From Nocardioides marinus (lineage in GTDB: Bacteria > Pseudomonadota > Alphaproteobacteria > Rhodobacterales > Rhodobacteraceae), in contig JAHVJD010000007.1 in the NCBI GenBank assembly GCA_019801415.1, positions 62,001-126,000 of the forward strand: a stretch of 64,000 nucleotides of DNA. The letters are read 5' to 3'. Every line of letters starts with the position of its first letter. The stretch's first letter is position 1. The notes under the pieces are model-generated. The model was not told where the DNA came from. It saw only the letters and a program-made list of their open reading frames with translations, and searched no databases. Position numbers and translations under genes: made by a program. Below, in pieces: positions 8,807 through 17,352 of this stretch.

Positions 8807-9047
8807 GATCTTTCTCCCGATGTGTTGCCTCGCGCAAATTCGCTAACTGCGCAGGTACTTCCAGCTTACTGCTGGAACGCATGGTGTCGAGGAAAAGCGG
8901 CATGCACCCACCGCAATCGGCGGTTTTTCCCAATGCGTGATAGATCTTCCCAGGGGTGATAATGGTCTGGGGATCGGCCTTGCGCATCCAGTTGATCGCA
9001 GCGCGAATGTCGTGATCGCTGATATGGGTGCAGTGGCAAATGATCAT
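8754..9047 (-). CDS. bfd: Bacterioferritin-associated ferredoxin Bfd (with C-terminal extension)
   Basis: [2Fe-2S] protein that donates electrons to bacterioferritin to mobilise stored iron. Cysteines at C4, C6, C45 and C48 (CHC ... CGGC) match the BFD domain. The frame runs to 97 residues; the last 25-30 residues are beyond the normal domain and overlap the bfr start, so they may be an accident of gene packing. Start [13 protein letters not shown] at 9047 aligns with the family; longer starts (9095) add non-homologous residues. It is the first gene of the bfd-bfr-DUF1111-imelysin-DUF1513 operon. Confidence 0.93.
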   Translation of the reverse strand: MIICHCTHISDHDIRAAINWMRKADPQTIITPGKIYHALGKTADCGGCMPLFLDTMRSSSKLEVPAQLANLREATHREKDHAGRPQGHRLSQQGAAP

Positions 9048-9097
9048 GCTGCTCACCTTTGTTCCGGGTGGCCGGGGGGATGATTCCGTTCCCACTT

Positions 9098-9118
9098 TTC
9101 CGATTAAAACAGTCGGAA
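9098..9118. promoter_or_regulatory. Inverted repeat upstream of bfd (TTCCGA-N9-TCGGAA)
   Basis: A 21-bp perfect inverted repeat with 6-bp arms lies 51 bp upstream of the bfd start. It has the size expected of a metal-regulator operator (Fur/Irr-like dimers). No consensus could be matched with certainty, so the regulator is not named. Confidence 0.4.
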
Positions 9119-9127
9119 TACAAGTGT

Positions 9128-9151
9128 TAACCAGAGTGAATTACTCGGTTA
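9128..9151. promoter_or_regulatory. Inverted repeat upstream of bfd (TAACC-a-GAGT-gaatt-ACTC-GGTTA)
   Basis: A 9-bp interrupted inverted repeat (arms TAACC+GAGT and ACTC+GGTTA) lies 81 bp upstream of bfd. Two symmetric elements in about 55 bp suggest a controlled promoter for the iron-storage operon, with possible iron-responsive control (Irr, IscR or RirA type). This is inferred. Confidence 0.4.
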
Positions 9152-9252
9152 TCGCTTGGTGGCGGCAGTTTTCCGCTCGGGGCGGGAGGCAGAGCGACCG
9201 GTTTTGGCCGCTCTGCGCGGTGTTTCGTGGCCGCGCTGAGCGGCCGCCGAGA

Positions 9253-10521
9253 TCAGTTGAAAACAGCCGTGGGGTTGTCGAGGCTGTCGGAACCTTCGAT
9301 GGCAACATCATCCAGTTCCAGCGCGCTCACCACGCGCTCGATGGTGCGGGTCTGCTCGATCAGCCCGTCGACGCCCCCCATCACAAGGGCTTCGCCCGCG
9401 GCATTGCCCTGTGCCAGCATCTGGTCATAGGACAGACCGGCCTCGGCGGCGGTCTTGATCCGTCCCAGCGCTTGCATGGTGTTGGCCAGCTTGCTGCGCA
9501 TCTCGGCGTCCAGACCGGCGTCCTTGGCGGCCACCAGATCCGACAGCGACGCGCCAGAAACCAGTTCGCCGTTCACCCGCACATATTCTCCCAGGTAGAC
9601 GTTTTGCACGCCCAGGCCATCGTAGTAGTGGCTGTTGTGGGTGTTGTCGGAGAAACAGTCGTGCTCCTCCTCGGGGTCATTCAGCATCAGCCCCAGGCGC
9701 ATGCGTTCACCGGCGGTTTCGCCATAAGACAGCGATCCCATGCCGGTCAGCATGGCGGTGATACCGGCGTCTTCGTCTGCCAGCAGGGTGGTGCGGGCCG
9801 CGCCATCGCTGCCCCATTGCTGGGCCATCCATTCCAGATCGGAGACCAGCAGATCGGTGGCTGCCTGAAGATAATCGCCGCGGCGATCACAATTGCCGTT
9901 GGTGCAGGCATCACCATCGGCGTAATCGGTCCAGGGGCGGTCGCCTGCGCCGTGCTCGGTGCCGTTCAGATCCTGGCCCCACAGCAGGAATTCGATGGCG
10001 TGATACCCGGTTGCCACATTGGCTTCGACCCCGTCTGCCTCGTGCAGGGCGCTTTCCAGCAATTCCGGGGTGATTTCAGTTGCGTCGATGGTCTTGCCCG
10101 AGAGTTCAAACTGCGGGTTCGCGATGACGTTCAGTGCTGCGAGGGTGTTTTCCTCGGTCGGTCCGCCATAGGAGGCATCCACGTAGTCGATCAGTCCTTC
10201 ATCGAGCGGCCAGGCGTTTACCTTGCCTTCCCAGTCATCGACGATGGCATTGCCAAAGCGAAACACCTCGGACTGCTGATAGGGGACGCGAGCGGCCAGC
10301 CAGGCGGCGCGGGCGGCTTGCAGGTTCTCGGCGGAAGGCTCCGCGACCAGCGCGTCTACCGCGGCTTTCAGCGCCTTGGCGGTGATCAGGCTGTCCTGGT
10401 ATTTCGCCTCGGCGATGTTTGCGTAATTGGTCAGCACCGCGGCCTTGTCGGCGGCAAAAGCGGCGGGCGTGCCGAAGGCCAGACCGGCAAGGGCAGTGCC
10501 CGCGAGAAACAGATTTTTCAT
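9253..10521 (-). CDS. irpA: Imelysin-family iron-regulated protein (IrpA-like)
   Basis: Secreted periplasmic protein of 422 residues: signal peptide MKNLFLAGTALAGLAFGTPAAFA, then an imelysin/EfeO-type alpha domain. The GxHxxE motif is intact (G172-Y-H174-A-I-E177), followed by FLLWGQDLNG as in IrpA/iron-regulated protein A homologues. A two-Cys loop (DACTNGNCD) lies near residue 205. It ends the hemP / Cys-rich / irpA operon, 26 bp after the upstream stop. Iron binding or uptake is the family expectation; older peptidase annotation is doubtful. Confidence 0.9.
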   Translation of the reverse strand: MKNLFLAGTALAGLAFGTPAAFAADKAAVLTNYANIAEAKYQDSLITAKALKAAVDALVAEPSAENLQAARAAWLAARVPYQQSEVFRFGNAIVDDWEGKVNAWPLDEGLIDYVDASYGGPTEENTLAALNVIANPQFELSGKTIDATEITPELLESALHEADGVEANVATGYHAIEFLLWGQDLNGTEHGAGDRPWTDYADGDACTNGNCDRRGDYLQAATDLLVSDLEWMAQQWGSDGAARTTLLADEDAGITAMLTGMGSLSYGETAGERMRLGLMLNDPEEEHDCFSDNTHNSHYYDGLGVQNVYLGEYVRVNGELVSGASLSDLVAAKDAGLDAEMRSKLANTMQALGRIKTAAEAGLSYDQMLAQGNAAGEALVMGGVDGLIEQTRTIERVVSALELDDVAIEGSDSLDNPTAVFN

Positions 10522-10547
10522 CAGCTAAGTCCTTGGTCTACTGTATT

Positions 10548-11036
10548 TCAATGAAGTGTAGCGGTCATCGGGTGGGCTGCCCGCGCTAGCGGTGGGGTGC
10601 CCGTGATCTGTTGCAGGAAGGTGCTGCAATCGTCGGCCAGCCGGGCCAGCTCCCGGGCTTTTCGGGGCTGCACGATCAGCGAGGCCAGGATTTGCGTGTC
10701 CTCTTCATGGCCATCCGCGGCGGCGGCAAGGAGATTGGCAAAGCAGTTTTCATCCGCGCCGAGGCAATTGCAGCTCATGCCATGGCGCACCAGTGGACGA
10801 CGGCCGTGGGTGACGCAGAAGTTGCACAGGTAGCCAAAGGCCTCAAAGGCGGCTTCGGCCAGGCCGGGGCCGAAATTCACCTCGAAATCGCGGCGCATCT
10901 GGGCCCGCGTCTCGGCGCTGGAAAACCAGTGTCGCAGATAGATCACCGCGCCGGCCTCCAGTGGCGGCAATTCCGACAGGGTGCCGACGGTGATGCCGCC
11001 GCGCGACGGTTTGGCTTGTGGCTGTGCGGAGGTCAT
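10548..11036 (-). CDS. Cys-rich protein of unknown function in the hemP operon
   Basis: Protein of 162 residues without recognised homologue, signal peptide or membrane segment. Cysteines fall in a compact pattern: C71-x2-C74, C89-x-C91, C98 and C137, with nearby His (H77, H86), which suggests metal, [Fe-S] or haem binding. The N-terminal 20 residues are Pro/Ser-rich. It lies 10 bp after hemP and 26 bp before irpA, so an iron or haem role is likely from context. Its stable place in the operon is the only functional evidence. Confidence 0.75.
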   Translation of the reverse strand: MTSAQPQAKPSRGGITVGTLSELPPLEAGAVIYLRHWFSSAETRAQMRRDFEVNFGPGLAEAAFEAFGYLCNFCVTHGRRPLVRHGMSCNCLGADENCFANLLAAAADGHEEDTQILASLIVQPRKARELARLADDCSTFLQQITGTPPLARAAHPMTATLH

Positions 11037-11046
11037 TCGAGCGCGC

Positions 11047-11217
11047 TCACTTGGTCAGGATCAGTTTGCCTGCACGGGTGATGCGCAGCGAATAGATCTG
11101 CCCGTTCAGCAGGATGCGGGCCTGTACGCCGCCGCGGGTCAGGTCTTCGGCGTGGTAGGTCGGGAAAACTTCGGTGGTCGCGGTGGTAGGCACCGGCTTG
11201 GATGCGATCTGGTTCAT
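11047..11217 (-). CDS. hemP: Hemin uptake protein HemP
   Basis: Small cytoplasmic protein of 56 residues. The C-terminal signature ILLNGQIYSLRITRAGKLILTK-like segment (written in parts: LLNGQIYSLRITR, then AGKLILTK) matches HemP, a short protein linked with haem/iron uptake and in some bacteria an activator of haem-uptake genes. Start MNQIASKPV at 11217 gives the usual family length; upstream in-frame starts at 11268 add a non-homologous piece. First gene of the operon continuing into the Cys-rich protein and irpA. Confidence 0.85.
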   Translation of the reverse strand: MNQIASKPVPTTATTEVFPTYHAEDLTRGGVQARILLNGQIYSLRITRAGKLILTK

Positions 11218-11543
11218 GACTTCCGCCCATTGCTGAATTCCGCCCGGTCCAGAAGCCATTCCAGACAAAAGCCGCAGAGTGTACCGGAGGCGGCAAAGAC
11301 CTGTGGCCAGATGTGGCGTCTGTCTTCGGCTTCCAGGTCAGTCACAGTCGGTCCGCAGTTGCGGCTGTCTCTGCTCGGCATCGGGCGATCTCGGTTGATT
11401 GTGGCTCACTCGGGCTCGCCCGACACGAGTCAGGCTGGCTGGATGCCGTATTCCTGATTTATTTGATCGGGTATGTCAATCCGACTTTTTTAATAAGGAA
11501 TAAGTTTAGTGTCAGTCCGGGTGTTTAACGGGGACGTCACAGG
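11218..11543. other. Intergenic region before hemP, with probable promoter
   Basis: The 326 bp between the LysR gene end and hemP hold no convincing gene. On the minus strand a TTGACA box (11478-11473) lies in an AT-rich patch (about 11450-11510), the only such patch nearby, and is the probable hemP promoter area. No clear -10 at 17 bp was found, so activator or repressor control is likely. No riboswitch or terminator with a clear T-run was seen. Confidence 0.4.
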
Positions 11544-12347
11544 TCAGGCGAATTCCGCGATCAGGAAATCCATGAATGATCTTACGCGGCGCGGCAGGTG
11601 GCGGCGGTCGTGGTAGACAAGATACAGGGCCAGTGTTTCCGGCACCCCTTGGGGAACTGGTCCCAGTTCCAGCCCGCGACCGTCGCAAAGGGAGGTCGGC
11701 AGACAGGCCCGGGCCATGCCAAGCGCGACCAGTTCCAGCGCCAGTGCGAAGGAGGTGCAGCGGGCCGTGCCCGGCAGGTCGGGGCTTGGCAGGTGGCGCG
11801 AAAGGGGGCCGAGTATCGGCAGGCTCTCATCCGACAGACGCCCGGGGAGGGCTGCCAGCACCACTGGGGTGCGGGTCAACAGGCGGGCGATGGTGCCGTC
11901 GCCGCCGGGGTGATTGCCGCGCAGCGCCAGGTCGACATTGTCGCGAACGAAATCAACCGGCGTGTCTTCAACCGATATATCCAATGTGACCTGCGGATAC
12001 TCCTGCAGAAATCTGCGGCAGAGATCGGCCAGCTGCGCCATGGGGAAGGCGACCGGGACGGACAGGCGCAGGGGGCCGGACAGGCTGCTGGTCGCCGAAA
12101 TCTGCTCCTGCCCCGTGGCAAGCGCGTCCAGCGCGGTTCGGCAGCTGTCCAGGTAGATCGCCCCTTCCGAGGTCAGCGCCACGTTGCGGGTGGAGCGCTC
12201 CAGCAGGCGCACGCCGAGGGAGTCCTCCAATGCACGGACCCGAGTTGTCACGGTCGAGGGGGGAATCCCCAACCGGCGGGCGGCTGCCGCGAAACTCAGC
12301 TGCGTGGCCACTTCCACAAAGGTTTCGATATGCTGCAATTGGCTCAT
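11544..12347 (-). CDS. LysR-family transcriptional regulator, short effector domain
   Basis: Protein of 267 residues. The N-terminal winged HTH (residues 1-60, MSQLQHIETFVEVATQLSFAAAARRLG in pieces, with TVTTRVRALEDSLGVRLLER) is typical LysR. The co-inducer domain is about 30 residues shorter than usual; a segment seems missing around residues 180-210, between LAALPGRLSD and the SFALALELVALGMARACLP part. It is transcribed divergently from the metallo-beta-lactamase-fold gene at 12442, so that gene is the likely target. The inducer is unknown. Confidence 0.9.
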   Translation of the reverse strand: MSQLQHIETFVEVATQLSFAAAARRLGIPPSTVTTRVRALEDSLGVRLLERSTRNVALTSEGAIYLDSCRTALDALATGQEQISATSSLSGPLRLSVPVAFPMAQLADLCRRFLQEYPQVTLDISVEDTPVDFVRDNVDLALRGNHPGGDGTIARLLTRTPVVLAALPGRLSDESLPILGPLSRHLPSPDLPGTARCTSFALALELVALGMARACLPTSLCDGRGLELGPVPQGVPETLALYLVYHDRRHLPRRVRSFMDFLIAEFA

Positions 12348-12385
12348 TATGCGAATTTTCCGTTCTTGTTGTTCGGCATTATGCG
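12346..12385. promoter_or_regulatory. Direct repeat ATTATGCG x2 in the LysR/MBL divergent promoter
   Basis: ATTATGCG occurs at 12346-12353 and 12378-12385, start to start 32 bp, that is about three helical turns. The second copy continues into an imperfect palindrome (GCGGATTATTCGC). The position between divergently transcribed genes fits LysR tetramer binding; the first copy touches the LysR start codon. Confidence 0.4.
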
Positions 12386-12441
12386 GATTATTCGCGCTCA
12401 CCCCAAGCCTTACTTCGGAAGAAGTGACAACGGAGAGCTCG

Positions 12442-13338
12442 ATGAAAAAACGTGATTTTCTGAAACTTGCCGGGGCCGGGGTCGCGGCAGGTTTGGTGCC
12501 TGCTGTGGCGCGGAGCGCGGCAGATCCCTTGCGTGTGCGCTGGTTGGGCAGTGCCATGCTGGAGATCGAGGCAGCGGGGTTGCGCATCCTGTGTGATCCG
12601 TGCCTCGGGGAGGGGCCGGAGGCCTTCCTTATGGGGGATCCGAACGAGATGTTCGACCTGGCCAAGGGGCCGCAGGTCAAGCCGCATGCGCGGCTGACGC
12701 CCTTCCCGGGACTGGGGCATGACGCGTATGATCTGGTGCTGCTCAGCCACGCGCATGAGGATCACTTTGACCAGAAGGCGCAGGCCTGGCTGGATCGTCA
12801 ACTGCCGATGATCGCGCCAGAGCATGATGCACCGGGGCTTGCGGAGAAAGGCTTTGCGCCCCAACCTCTGCGCCATGGCGCCGCCCGGCAGTTCGAGGCG
12901 CCGCAGGGGCGTGTCACCATCACCGCCGTACCGGCGGTGCATTCACAGAACCCGCAAATCTCAGCCATTTTGGGGCTGGGTAATGGTTACGTGATCGAGG
13001 TGGAGACTGACGGGCGACTGCAGCGGATCTACTGGGCGGGGGACAGTTTCCATGCCGATCCGGTGGCCGATGCGCTGGCGGGACAGCCGCCTGCGGATCT
13101 GTTCATTCCGCATATCGGTGCGGTCGGCGGCGCGGGCGCGCTGGGACTGCTGAGCATGACCGGTGTGCAGGCCGCCGAATTTGCTGACCGCATCGCGGCC
13201 CTATCCGTGTTGCCGGTGCATCACTCCACCTATGAGCTCTACCGGGAAGGGCCGGAGATCCTGCAGGCCGAGCATCGTCGACTGGCGCCCCGCTGGCAGC
13301 TGCTGCTGCCGCAGGAGGGAGAGGCGATCTCCCTTTAG
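12442..13338 (+). CDS. Exported MBL-fold metallo-hydrolase (UlaG/RomA-like)
   Basis: Protein of 298 residues with an N-terminal Tat-like signal (MKKRDFLKLAGAGVAAG, with KR in place of RR) ending near ARSAAD. The metallo-beta-lactamase motif HAHEDH is at residues 103-108; further metal ligands are likely in PAVHSQ and the WAGDSFH segment. The closest known types are UlaG-like/NAPE-PLD-like hydrolases; the substrate is unknown. ATG 12442 follows a GGAGAG ribosome site. A bidirectional terminator follows the stop. Confidence 0.85.
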   Translation: MKKRDFLKLAGAGVAAGLVPAVARSAADPLRVRWLGSAMLEIEAAGLRILCDPCLGEGPEAFLMGDPNEMFDLAKGPQVKPHARLTPFPGLGHDAYDLVLLSHAHEDHFDQKAQAWLDRQLPMIAPEHDAPGLAEKGFAPQPLRHGAARQFEAPQGRVTITAVPAVHSQNPQISAILGLGNGYVIEVETDGRLQRIYWAGDSFHADPVADALAGQPPADLFIPHIGAVGGAGALGLLSMTGVQAAEFADRIAALSVLPVHHSTYELYREGPEILQAEHRRLAPRWQLLLPQEGEAISL

Positions 13339-13361
13339 GCAAACGCAAGTGCAAGCAAGCG

Positions 13362-13389
13362 AAAAGGCCGCCCCGGGGGCGGCCTTTTT
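13362..13389. terminator. Bidirectional terminator between the MBL gene and metG
   Basis: AAAAGGCCGCCCC and GGGGCGGCCTTTT form a long perfect stem flanked by A and T runs, placed between two convergent genes. It can end transcription on both strands. Confidence 0.9.
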
Positions 13390-13421
13390 AATGTCTCATG
13401 CTGTTGCGGAGAAGCGCAAGA

Positions 13422-15140
13422 TCAGCTGCGGGTGCCTGCGAACCGCGCCTGCCAGTCTTCGCGTTGCTCATCGGTGATCTTCGCGAACAGCACGTCCGGT
13501 ACGGTTAATTCATGGCCTGCGGGCAGCGCCGACAGGGCGGCGGCAACATCTTCGGGCCAGCTGCGGTCATCCGAGTTCAGGGCCGCCATCAGCGTGTCTG
13601 CGGCATGCGGAATGAAGGGCGCCGACAGCACCGCGTAGAGCCGGATCAGGTTCAGGCCCAGGCGTACCTGTGCAGCGGCGCGCTCAGGCTCGGTCTTGAA
13701 CACCGACCAGGGTGCGGCGGATTGCAGGTATTCATTGCCTGCCACCCAGATCGCGCGCAGCTCCTGCGCCGACTTGCGCACCTCCATCGCCTCCATATGG
13801 CCCTCATAGGCGCGGATGCGGGTGGTCAGCTCGTCGATCAGGGCCTGTTCCTGTTCACCGTATTCGCCGCCTGCGGGGACTTCCTCGCCGAACTTGGAGC
13901 GGCAGAACTTGGTGATGCGGGAGACGAAGTTGCCCAGAACATCCGCCAGATCCTTGTTCACCGACTGCTGGAAGTTCTCCCAGGTGAACTCGGAATCCGA
14001 GCTTTCCGGCGCGTGGGACAACAGCCACCAGCGCCAGTAGTCGGCGGGCAGGATCTCCAGCGCCTGGTCCATGAACACGCCACGGCCCTGCGAGGTTGAG
14101 AACTGGCCGCCGTCGTAGTTCAGGTAGTTGAAGGACTTGAGGTGGTCGACCATCTTCCACGGCTCGCCCGAGCCCAGAATGGTCGCCGGGAAGCTCAGCG
14201 TGTGGAAGGGCACATTGTCCTTGCCCATGAACTGGACGTATTTCACATCGTCCGCGCCCTTGTCGGTGCGCCACCAGCGCTGCCAGTCGGCGTCGGTCTT
14301 GCCGTTGGCCTCGGCCCATTCTCCGGCGGCGGCGATATATTCGATCGGCGCGTCGAACCAGACGTAGAAGACCTTGCCCTCCATGCCCGGCCAGTCGGCA
14401 TCGCCCTTCTTGACCGGCACGCCCCAGTCCAGATCGCGGGTGATGCCACGGTCCTGCAGCCCGTCGCCGTCGTGCAGCCATTTCTTGGCGATGGAGGTGG
14501 TCAGCACCGGCCAGTCGGTCTTGCTGTCGATCCACTGGTCCAACTGGTCGCGCATCGCGGATTGGCGCAGGAACAGGTGCTTGGTCTCGCGGACCTCCAG
14601 ATCGGTGGAGCCGGAAATGGCCGAGCGCGGGTTGATCAGGTCGGTCGGATCCAGCTGCTTGGTGCATTCCTCGCATTGGTCGCCGCGGGCCTTCTCGAAC
14701 CCGCAGTTGGGGCAGGTGCCCTCGATGTAGCGGTCCGGCAGGAAGCGGCCGTCAGCGTTGGAGTAGACCTGCTTTTCCGACACTTCGGTAATCAGTCCGG
14801 CCTCTTCCAGCTTGCCCGCGAAATGCTGGGTCAGCGCGTGGTTCTGCGGGCTGGACGACCGCCCGTAGTGATCAAAAGACAGGCCAAAGCTGTCGGCGAT
14901 CCGGCTTTGGACCTCGTGCATTTCGGCGCAGTAGTCGGCCACCGGCTTGCCTGCCTTGGCGGCAGCCAGTTCGGCCGGTGTGCCGTGTTCGTCGGTGGCG
15001 CACAGGAACAGCACCTCATGGCCGCGGCCGCGGTTGTAGCGGGCGTAAAGATCCGCGGGCAGCTGGCTGCCCACCAGGTTGCCCAGATGCTTGATCCCGT
15101 TGATGTAGGGAAGCGCCGAAGTAATCAGAATGCGTGCCAT
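13422..15140 (-). CDS. metG: Methionine--tRNA ligase
   Basis: Class I aminoacyl-tRNA synthetase of 572 residues. The start [15 protein letters not shown] (15140) matches the family; an ATG 9 bp upstream adds MDG. The HIGH-type motif is HLGN near residue 18, the zinc knuckle CPNCG ... CEEC lies around 145-160, and the KMSKS equivalent reads FSTSQGRG near 330. The anticodon-binding helical domain ([12 protein letters not shown] onward) is complete; there is no C-terminal EMAPII-like domain. It stands alone between a terminator and the MFS gene. Confidence 0.96.
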   Translation of the reverse strand: MARILITSALPYINGIKHLGNLVGSQLPADLYARYNRGRGHEVLFLCATDEHGTPAELAAAKAGKPVADYCAEMHEVQSRIADSFGLSFDHYGRSSSPQNHALTQHFAGKLEEAGLITEVSEKQVYSNADGRFLPDRYIEGTCPNCGFEKARGDQCEECTKQLDPTDLINPRSAISGSTDLEVRETKHLFLRQSAMRDQLDQWIDSKTDWPVLTTSIAKKWLHDGDGLQDRGITRDLDWGVPVKKGDADWPGMEGKVFYVWFDAPIEYIAAAGEWAEANGKTDADWQRWWRTDKGADDVKYVQFMGKDNVPFHTLSFPATILGSGEPWKMVDHLKSFNYLNYDGGQFSTSQGRGVFMDQALEILPADYWRWWLLSHAPESSDSEFTWENFQQSVNKDLADVLGNFVSRITKFCRSKFGEEVPAGGEYGEQEQALIDELTTRIRAYEGHMEAMEVRKSAQELRAIWVAGNEYLQSAAPWSVFKTEPERAAAQVRLGLNLIRLYAVLSAPFIPHAADTLMAALNSDDRSWPEDVAAALSALPAGHELTVPDVLFAKITDEQREDWQARFAGTRS

Positions 15141-15245
15141 GCCGTCCATCCAGGTAATGTGTCAGTGGCCCGTCTAGCGCATGGCGCGCACGGCGAAAAC
15201 CCCGGTGGTGAGTTTCCCTTGAAATAAGGGCTGTCCTGCTGTCGC

Positions 15246-16469
15246 TCAGCGCCGCTGTCGGGCGCGCTTCAGCAGGCGTCCGATGATGAAGGACGTGCGG
15301 GGCGCGTAGACATAGGGGGTGCGTTCTTCCGGCGTCGGCCGGACTTTCATGCGGCTCAGCCCGAAGACGATCAGCAACAGATGGCCGCAGGCGACATAGG
15401 CAAACAGCGCGGCTGGGCCATAGGCGCTGATCAGCGCCGAGGAGACATAGGGGCTGGCAATTGCCCCGAGGGCAAAGAAGAACATCAACGCGGCCGCCAG
15501 TTCGACCCGCTCGGAGGAGGTCGCGAAATCATGGGCGTGGGCCGCCGAGACCGAGAAGATCGGAAAGGTGGTGAAGCCGAAGAACACCGCGGCCAGCATC
15601 ACCCCGGTGGTGCCTGTGCCGCTGGCGGCCATGGTCACGCCGCAGCTGAGAATGGCGGCGGCGGAGAGCCAGATCAACACCCAGCGGCGGTCGTATTTGT
15701 CGGCCAGCCAGCCCAGCGGATATTGCGCCAGCGCACCGCCCAGCACGAAGGCGGCCAGGAAAAAGGCGATCTGGCCGACTTCCAGCCCGACCTCGCGGCC
15801 ATAGACCGGGCCGACCATGCGGAAGGAGGCGGAACTGAGCGCGGCCACGATGACCCCGGCCACCGCCAAGGGAGAGCAGCGCCAGGCCAGGTCCGGCCGC
15901 AGGCGCGGCGCGTCTGGCGTCTCCGGCTGGTTGGCCTTGGTGAGGGTGAGCGGGATCAGGGCCGCGCAGCACAGCACCGCCAGGAGGTTATAGGACACAT
16001 AGGCAGCAGGGGGCAGCACCGCGATGATGAGCTGCGCCGCCAATGACGCGCCCATGTCGACGATCCGGTAAGTGCCCATCGCGCGACCGCGGGTTTCATT
16101 TGTGACCTTGGCATTCAGCCAGGCCTCGATCACCGTATAGGCGCCTGCCACGCAGAGACCGGAGGCGGCGCGCATCAGCGCCCAGAGGTAGGGGCTTTGG
16201 GTCAGCGTATGTCCGATAAGGCCGATGGCGCCCAGTGCGGTAAACGCGGCAAAAGCCCGGGAATGGCCGACATTGCCCATCAGTCGCGGGGCCCACCAGC
16301 AGCCGACGAAAAAGCCCATGAAATGCGCCGACCCCAAGAGGCCGATCTGTTCCTTGGTGAAACCCAGCGTCAGCCCGGAGATCGCATCCAGCGGGCCAAC
16401 GCCGCCAGTGGAGAGCTGCAACAGAATGACGGAAACGAATAGGGCGGCAAAGGAGACGATCAGGCGCAT
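15246..16469 (-). CDS. Major facilitator superfamily transporter
   Basis: Inner-membrane carrier of 407 residues with about 12 hydrophobic helices. The MFS loop 2-3 signature appears as GCWWAPRLMGNVGHSRAF and the loop 8-9 equivalent as PLGWLADKYDRRWVL. The N-terminal helix pattern (LQLSTGGVGPLDAISG) resembles the YcaD-type MFS group of alphaproteobacteria. The C-terminus is a short basic tail (LLKRARQRR). The substrate cannot be read from the sequence; no neighbour suggests it. Confidence 0.9.
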   Translation of the reverse strand: MRLIVSFAALFVSVILLQLSTGGVGPLDAISGLTLGFTKEQIGLLGSAHFMGFFVGCWWAPRLMGNVGHSRAFAAFTALGAIGLIGHTLTQSPYLWALMRAASGLCVAGAYTVIEAWLNAKVTNETRGRAMGTYRIVDMGASLAAQLIIAVLPPAAYVSYNLLAVLCCAALIPLTLTKANQPETPDAPRLRPDLAWRCSPLAVAGVIVAALSSASFRMVGPVYGREVGLEVGQIAFFLAAFVLGGALAQYPLGWLADKYDRRWVLIWLSAAAILSCGVTMAASGTGTTGVMLAAVFFGFTTFPIFSVSAAHAHDFATSSERVELAAALMFFFALGAIASPYVSSALISAYGPAALFAYVACGHLLLIVFGLSRMKVRPTPEERTPYVYAPRTSFIIGRLLKRARQRR

Positions 16470-16565
16470 AATGGCCTGACCATGACAGGCTGCAGCAGGA
16501 ATGCCAGTCGAAATTCGCCATCTCGCGTCGTATTTGGTCCTGTTTCGCCCCGGTCCCGTCGGGGG

Positions 16566-17336
16566 CTAGGCGCGTTCCGCCTGTGGTGCCGGGTGACGGG
16601 GGGCGCAGGGCGCAGGCGGTGGGTCTGGGGGGCGATGCAGCGCCACTGGGGTATTGCTGGCGGATTGGCTCAGCAACCAGTCGCGGGGGGGCTGCATGCG
16701 GGCACGCAGGCGCTGCAACCGCCAGCAGTCTTGCAAACCGGGTGGCGCGTCGGTGGAGCGTTGCGCGGCTGCTGGTCGGGCCGGCTGCGGCGCGGGCGGA
16801 TCGGAGAGCGCAGAGAGCAAGGCGGTGGCTGCCAGGTGATGGGCAGGGGCCAGATGCCAACGGGTTTCGATGCCCTGCGCGCCGCCTTCGCCGGGGGTCA
16901 GCAGCAGGCCCAGCGGCGCGGGCGCGCTGTCTGTGCTGCCATGGCCGGCGTTTTCGGCCGCCAGATGCAGCCGTCGCACGGCTGTCATGCTGGGCAGGTC
17001 ATCTGTCTCGGCCACCACCAGCGCCACGGCGCCGCTGCGCAGGCTTTCTTCCATTGCCCAGAGCTGCTGTTCGCTCCGCAAGGTCTGAACGAACAGCAGC
17101 CGGGCGGGGCTGGCAAGATGCGCCATCCCGTCCGGGTTCAACCGTTGGTCGCCGCGGGGGCTGGGCAGCCACAGCACCGCTCCCGGTGCCGCCGCGGCTG
17201 CCAGCCACAGTGCAAATCGATGTCGGGCCGGACCGCAGGCTTCATGCAGGCGGCCACGTGCCAGCGCCACCCCCTCCATCAGCTGCAAGGCGGGGCGGGG
17301 TGCGTGGCGGCGAGGGGCAAGCAGGTGAGTCGGCAT
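16566..17336 (-). CDS. imuA: ImuA-like SOS mutagenesis protein
   Basis: Protein of 256 residues similar to alphaproteobacterial ImuA, a RecA-fold relative that works with ImuB and DnaE2 in translesion synthesis. Characteristic stretches are ARGRLHEACGPARHRFALWLA, LNPDGMAHLASPARLLFVQ, AVRRLHLAAE and APLGLLLTPGEGGAQGIETRW (quoted in parts). The normal Walker A is not recognisable. A perfect SOS box lies 17-31 bp upstream. No imuB or dnaE2 follows: the next gene is an MFS carrier. The C-terminus is Pro/Arg-rich. Identification is by memory of the family pattern. Confidence 0.75.
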   Translation of the reverse strand: MPTHLLAPRRHAPRPALQLMEGVALARGRLHEACGPARHRFALWLAAAAAPGAVLWLPSPRGDQRLNPDGMAHLASPARLLFVQTLRSEQQLWAMEESLRSGAVALVVAETDDLPSMTAVRRLHLAAENAGHGSTDSAPAPLGLLLTPGEGGAQGIETRWHLAPAHHLAATALLSALSDPPAPQPARPAAAQRSTDAPPGLQDCWRLQRLRARMQPPRDWLLSQSASNTPVALHRPPDPPPAPCAPRHPAPQAERA

Positions 17337-17352
17337 GTCGCCAGTTTACAAT

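Noticed and set aside
9189-9245. Two GC-rich hairpins after irpA
   Set aside because: Neither has a T-run on the minus strand; termination cannot be claimed.
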